A stretch of 9,785 nucleotides of DNA, from positions 1 through 9,785 of the forward strand of contig JAITMT010000429.1 of assembly GCA_031277235.1 (NCBI GenBank), given 5' to 3'. A program made the position numbers and the translations under genes. This stretch comes from Tannerella sp. Lineage in GTDB: Bacteria > Bacteroidota > Bacteroidia > Bacteroidales > Tannerellaceae. A model generated the notes under the pieces. It ran no database searches. It saw nothing but the letters and a program-made list of their open reading frames with translations, and was not told the origin of the DNA. Of this stretch, positions 7,115-9,785 are shown piece after piece; within the stretch, counting starts at the first letter, position 1, and the number at the start of each line of letters is the position of its first letter.

Positions 7115-8260
7115 TTATTTATTTTGAATTAATCTGTCATATTTCGTCTTCAACTGCTGATTGATTCTTACATACACCTGATTGCGCTCAATCCTGTAAT
7201 CCATGGGTATGGTGAAACGTATCGCATCCAACAGTTGTTCAATGGTTTCTTCTTCCAGTGTAGCGGATATTTTATAGTCTTTCAGTTCCGGGTCTTCAAA
7301 AACAAGAACGACGTCATATTTGCGTTCGATTTTTACGGCAAGTTCGTCCAGGCGTTCGCCCTGTACAATCCACCGTTTGTCTTTCCATGAAGTGGATACT
7401 TTCACATCCACATCTTTAGATACCACGATCCGGCTGAAACTTTGCGAGGCTGCAACGTTTTCCTGTTCGTCTGCGGAGGCTGTAGCATCCGTTTGATCGG
7501 AACTTGTCTGAACGGACAAAGTTTGCGGGTCTTTGTAGAACACAACTTTCTGGTTGGGTTTCAACACCACGGGCTCGGTTTTGGTGTGAGCATTACTTTC
7601 GATACGCACCGATCCTTCCACCAGTGTGGTTTCTATCAGGTTGTCGTCGGGATATGCCTTTACATTGAAGGCTGTTCCCAGGGCGGCGATGGTAATCCCC
7701 GACGCTTCCACCATAAACGGACGCTGAGTATCGTGAGCCACTTCAAAATATGCTTCACCCAGTAATGTCAACTTTCGGGTCTGTTCTCCGAATGATTGAT
7801 CGAAATGCAGGGTACTGCCGGCATTTAGCCACACTTTGCTTCCGTCTATCAGGGTCATATACGATTTTCCGCCTTTGGGCGCTTCGATGGTGTATTCGCC
7901 TGTTGCGATTTCCACGCTTTCATGCCCGGCTGTTATTTGTCCCAGAATGTAGGCAAAGACAATAAAAGCCGCCGCTGCCACCCATCTCATATATTTTATG
8001 CGTACAGCTTTCCCACGAATCCTGTTCGGTTGTATCTTCTTCTCGAGCCGTAACCACGCCTGCCGTTGTCCGACCGCGTCCGACGGCTTCATCAGATCGG
8101 CTGCTATCCAGGCGTCGCGCACTTTGCCGTAATACTCCCTGTTTTGCGGTGATTGGTGTACCCATTGCCACGCCTGTTCGTATTCTGCATCGTCGGCAAC
8201 TCCTTCGAGACAGCGGAACAGAAGTTCGTCAGCGCTATTGATTGATTCTTGTTGATCCAT
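7115..8260 (-). CDS. FecR-family transmembrane anti-sigma factor
   Basis: This 381-residue inner-membrane regulator holds an ECF sigma factor in check until the STN domain of its SusC partner signals. Residues 1-90 form the cytoplasmic part, with Trp-rich helices (EQAWQWVHQSPQNREYY, about 28-44) typical of FecR N-termini. One transmembrane helix lies at about 92-110 (RWVAAAAFIVFAYILGQI). The periplasmic FecR domain runs from about 115 to 225 with the signature LIDGSKVWLNAGSTLHF (137-153), then GEAYFEV and GTAFNVKAY. A Ser/Thr/Asp/Gln-rich linker at about 245-275 leads to a C-terminal DUF4974-like domain at about 297-366 (GERLDELAVKIERKYDV), the part expected to meet the STN domain. It lies 175 bp after the sigma gene and 147 bp before susC, the standard arrangement. 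All domains appear complete. Confidence 0.95.
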   Translation of the reverse strand: MDQQESINSADELLFRCLEGVADDAEYEQAWQWVHQSPQNREYYGKVRDAWIAADLMKPSDAVGQRQAWLRLEKKIQPNRIRGKAVRIKYMRWVAAAAFIVFAYILGQITAGHESVEIATGEYTIEAPKGGKSYMTLIDGSKVWLNAGSTLHFDQSFGEQTRKLTLLGEAYFEVAHDTQRPFMVEASGITIAALGTAFNVKAYPDDNLIETTLVEGSVRIESNAHTKTEPVVLKPNQKVVFYKDPQTLSVQTSSDQTDATASADEQENVAASQSFSRIVVSKDVDVKVSTSWKDKRWIVQGERLDELAVKIERKYDVVLVFEDPELKDYKISATLEEETIEQLLDAIRFTIPMDYRIERNQVYVRINQQLKTKYDRLIQNK

Positions 8261-8386
8261 TCTTTTTTCGTTTACGCATATATGACAACTGAAAAAGGTT
8301 TTGGGATGACAAGATTATGAAAGAAATTATACGGTCGCTACTTAAAAATGTATTAAACAGATATAAATCAATGGAATAATTATTCT

Positions 8387-8435
8387 AAAAAAAATCTATA
8401 ATTCTTCCTTTTCCCAAATCTTTAGGGTGAAGAAT
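8387..8435 (-). terminator. Weak hairpin with U8 tract after the sigma gene
   Basis: Directly after the sigma stop codon the minus strand has ATTCTTC (8435-8429) and GAAGAAT (8407-8401), a 7-bp stem around a 21-nt loop in which CCC and GGG can also pair. Six nucleotides later comes a run of eight T (8394-8387). The stem is short and A+U-rich, so termination would be partial at best. If real, it uncouples fecR expression from that of its sigma factor. The rest of the 8261-8386 gap is A+T-rich with no ORF. Confidence 0.35.
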
Positions 8436-9029
8436 CTATACAAGTTGGTAAGGATCCAACAAATTGATAAACGGTAAGAGAAACGGTAGATAATCCTTCA
8501 GTTCGACACGCAATTTCTCCAATGCCCTGTGGATCTGCGTGCGGACGGTATTGATGCTGATGCCCAGTTCCTGAGCTATCTCCTCATGCTTCATGCCGTT
8601 GATCCGGCTCATAATGAATATCTTGCGGCACTGTTCGGGCAGTTGTTCGAGTGTTTTTTGCAGAATATCGTAGATTTCATTTTCGATGATGCCCGACAGC
8701 GGATAGTCTGTCCCATCTTCGGATAATGGAGAATGATGAAGAAAAAAGTCACGGTACTGATTCTCCACTTGGACGTGTTTCAAAGCATTGAGACACTGGT
8801 TGTAAGTACTTTTGAAAAGATACGATTTCAAGGATGTTTCAATCATCAGATGGTCCCGTCCTTCCCATAAATTCAGGAACATGTCGCTCACCACGTCTTC
8901 GGCCATGGATTGATCTTTGATGATGCTTGCAGCATAATTGCATAAAACCGAATAATACGTATTGAAAACTTCTTCAAACAACCGTACATCACCTGTTTTG
9001 GACGCTGGTATGTGGAATTTTCCGGACAT
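8436..9029 (-). CDS. ECF RNA polymerase sigma factor of the polysaccharide-utilization locus
   Basis: This 197-residue sigma-70-family protein directs RNA polymerase to the promoters of its own locus when released by the FecR protein. Region 2 spans about 17-85, with AEDVVSDMFLNLWEG (43-57) for core binding and -10 recognition, then SLKSYLFKSTYNQCLNAL. Region 4 spans about 126-178: LEQLPEQCRKIFIMSRINGM followed by the helix-turn-helix HEEIAQELGISINTVRTQIH (148-167), which reads the -35 element. There is no extra C-terminal domain, but a short hydrophobic tail (LPFLLPFINLL, 181-191) follows region 4; I believe such tails occur in other Bacteroidota ECF factors. It is first in the locus, with fecR 175 bp downstream and a housekeeping-type promoter match about 90 bp upstream. 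This suggests basal expression independent of the substrate signal. Confidence 0.95.
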   Translation of the reverse strand: MSGKFHIPASKTGDVRLFEEVFNTYYSVLCNYAASIIKDQSMAEDVVSDMFLNLWEGRDHLMIETSLKSYLFKSTYNQCLNALKHVQVENQYRDFFLHHSPLSEDGTDYPLSGIIENEIYDILQKTLEQLPEQCRKIFIMSRINGMKHEEIAQELGISINTVRTQIHRALEKLRVELKDYLPFLLPFINLLDPYQLV

Positions 9030-9036
9030 TGTTTAC

Positions 9037-9052
9037 TTGCAATTAATTGTAA
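9037..9052 (-). repeat. Palindrome in the leader of the ECF sigma gene
   Basis: CAATTAATTG (9040-9049) is a perfect 10-bp palindrome. It extends to 16 bp (9037-9052, TT/AA arms) with one G/T mismatch. It lies 8-23 bp upstream of the sigma start, inside the predicted 5' leader and downstream of the promoter match. It could be an operator, but the region is very A+T-rich and such a palindrome may arise by chance. Confidence 0.25.
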
Positions 9053-9118
9053 AGAAAAAATTCTTCAATTTATTGTATGATAACAGATTAAACGAATAGA
9101 AAAGAACTTTTTCACGGA

Positions 9119-9149
9119 CAAAGATATATCAAAAATTGAAGTTCTCAAC
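9119..9149 (-). promoter_or_regulatory. Bacteroides-type promoter for the ECF sigma gene
   Basis: On the minus strand TATCTTTG (9126-9119) matches the Bacteroides -7 consensus TAnnTTTG completely. GTTG (9149-9146) matches three of four bases of the -33 TTTG element, with a 19-bp spacer, which fits the known spacing. Transcription would start a few bases past 9119, leaving a leader of roughly 85 nt before the ATG at 9029. This is the primary-sigma promoter type, so the regulator gene should have a basal supply. Confidence 0.6.
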
Positions 9150-9219
9150 AGTTTATTGGAATTATTTGTAATTTTTTTTCGTAATTCGCGACTAATATGG
9201 GAAAAAATCGGTTAAAAAA

Positions 9220-9714
9220 ATGAGTAGGTCACACAAGGATTTGGAAGATGATTTTATTGAGTTGATGCGTGTAAATGAGCGTATTATATACAAGGTTTGC
9301 TCGTTTTACGTCTCCGAACAGTCCCCGATGGAGGATTTGTACCAGGAGGTCGTGCTGAATCTTTGGAAAAGTTTTCCGAAGTTTCGCCATGAAAGTCAGA
9401 TTTCGACCTGGATTTACCGCGTGGCGCTCAACACGTGCATCACGGATTTGCGGCAAAACCTGAAATTCAGGCGGCACGTTCCGCTGTCGCCGTCTTTCGA
9501 TATCACTTTTGAGCCTGAAAACATGGAATCGGAGTTGAAAGAACTGTATTCGCTGATTTACAGGCTGAACCGGATTGAACGCTCCCTGATTCTGCTTTGG
9601 CTCGAAGAAAAAAACTATCAGGAGATTTCGGATATTACCGGACTGAGCGTCAGCAATGTAGGCGTTAAATTGAAACGGATAAAAGAAAAATTAGTCAATA
9701 TGTCAAACTTATAA
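9220..9714 (+). CDS. Second ECF RNA polymerase sigma factor, divergent
   Basis: This 164-residue protein has sigma region 2 at about 15-80 (PMEDLYQEVVLNLWKSFPKF at 36-55, then ISTWIYRVALNTC) and region 4 at about 108-158, with the helix-turn-helix YQEISDITGLSVSNVGVKLK (133-152). The ISTWIYRVALN form and the short length separate it from the FecR-linked sigma at 8436-9029; the two share only general ECF features, so this is not a recent duplication. The start follows AAAAAA with no Shine-Dalgarno sequence, as is usual in the phylum. A small gene follows 12 bp downstream, probably in the same operon. No confident promoter was found; TAATTTTT at 9169-9176 is a 7/8 match to the -7 box without a well-placed -33 box. 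Its regulon is unknown, and nothing links it to the polysaccharide locus except position. Confidence 0.93.
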   Translation: MSRSHKDLEDDFIELMRVNERIIYKVCSFYVSEQSPMEDLYQEVVLNLWKSFPKFRHESQISTWIYRVALNTCITDLRQNLKFRRHVPLSPSFDITFEPENMESELKELYSLIYRLNRIERSLILLWLEEKNYQEISDITGLSVSNVGVKLKRIKEKLVNMSNL

Positions 9715-9726
9715 AAATTAAAAATC

Positions 9727-9785
9727 ATGGAATTGGAAGCATTGAAACAGGCGTGGGATAAAACGAACAATCCCGAAAACAGTAA
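9727..9785 (+). CDS. Start of a small gene after the second sigma factor, cut by window edge
   Basis: Nineteen codons are visible, beginning MELEALKQAWDKTNN. The ATG follows the sigma stop by 12 bp, which suggests co-transcription and perhaps translational coupling. Proteins beginning MEL-x-x-LK-x-x-W often follow small ECF sigma genes in Bacteroidota and are mostly short membrane proteins of unknown function, possibly anti-sigma factors. With so few residues, function cannot be assigned. Confidence 0.7.
   Translation, partial: MELEALKQAWDKTNNPENS

Noticed and set aside
7920..8171. Minus-strand ORF of 83 codons overlapping fecR
   Set aside because: It lies in a different frame of the same strand within the coding region of the FecR N-terminal domain and has no protein features of its own.
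8345..8372. Possible promoter for fecR (TACATTTT with ATTG upstream, minus strand)
   Set aside because: The -7 box lacks the final G and the 16-bp spacer is too short for the Bacteroides consensus; such matches are common in A+T-rich DNA.
9063..9141. Inverted repeat CTTCAATTT / AAATTGAAG with arms 61 bp apart in the divergent intergenic region
   Set aside because: Nine A+T-rich bases far apart are weak evidence, and the arms do not line up with the promoter match in a way that suggests a defined operator.
1..9785. Mobile elements, CRISPR arrays, tRNA or rRNA genes, phage genes
   Set aside because: I looked for transposase or integrase motifs, terminal repeats, regular spaced repeats and RNA gene signatures and saw none; the gene content is explained by a polysaccharide locus and a second sigma unit.

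Overview
The window looks like chromosomal DNA of a Bacteroidota bacterium, probably order Bacteroidales. The evidence is a SusC/SusD pair, a FecR-type anti-sigma factor with a paired ECF sigma factor, A-rich leaders mostly without Shine-Dalgarno sequences, and one good match to the Bacteroides promoter (GTTG-N19-TATCTTTG). Species cannot be decided from the sequence. I see no rRNA, tRNA, CRISPR, transposase or integrase.

Most of the window (1-9029, all minus strand) is one polysaccharide-utilization locus. In transcription order it holds an ECF sigma factor (9029-8436), a FecR-like transmembrane anti-sigma factor (8260-7115), a SusC-like TonB-dependent transporter with an N-terminal STN signalling domain (6967-3614), a SusD-like glycan-binding lipoprotein (3602-1779), an unrecognised surface-type lipoprotein (1747-1118), and a GH105/GH88-family unsaturated glycuronyl hydrolase (from 1044, cut by the left edge). 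The hydrolase points to pectin, most likely rhamnogalacturonan fragments made by a polysaccharide lyase that is not in this window. The expected circuit is: glycan bound by SusD/SusC, signal from the STN domain to the periplasmic part of FecR, release of the sigma factor, and more transcription of the transport and enzyme genes.

At the right edge (9220-9785, plus strand) a second, unrelated ECF sigma gene runs divergently from a 190-bp A+T-rich gap. It is followed after 12 bp by the start of a small gene, probably its regulatory partner.

The locus type is well known. The part most worth a second look is the 147-bp gap between fecR and susC. It contains a 34-codon open reading frame with an AGGA-type ribosome binding site. 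Its frame would join that of susC by a -1 shift at a run of eight A residues forming A_AAA_AAA, with another AGGA 8 nt upstream. This could be a displaced N-terminus of SusC caused by a homopolymer indel, a programmed frameshift, or a leader peptide. Other points are hairpins that may uncouple the hydrolase from the transporter genes and fecR from its sigma gene.
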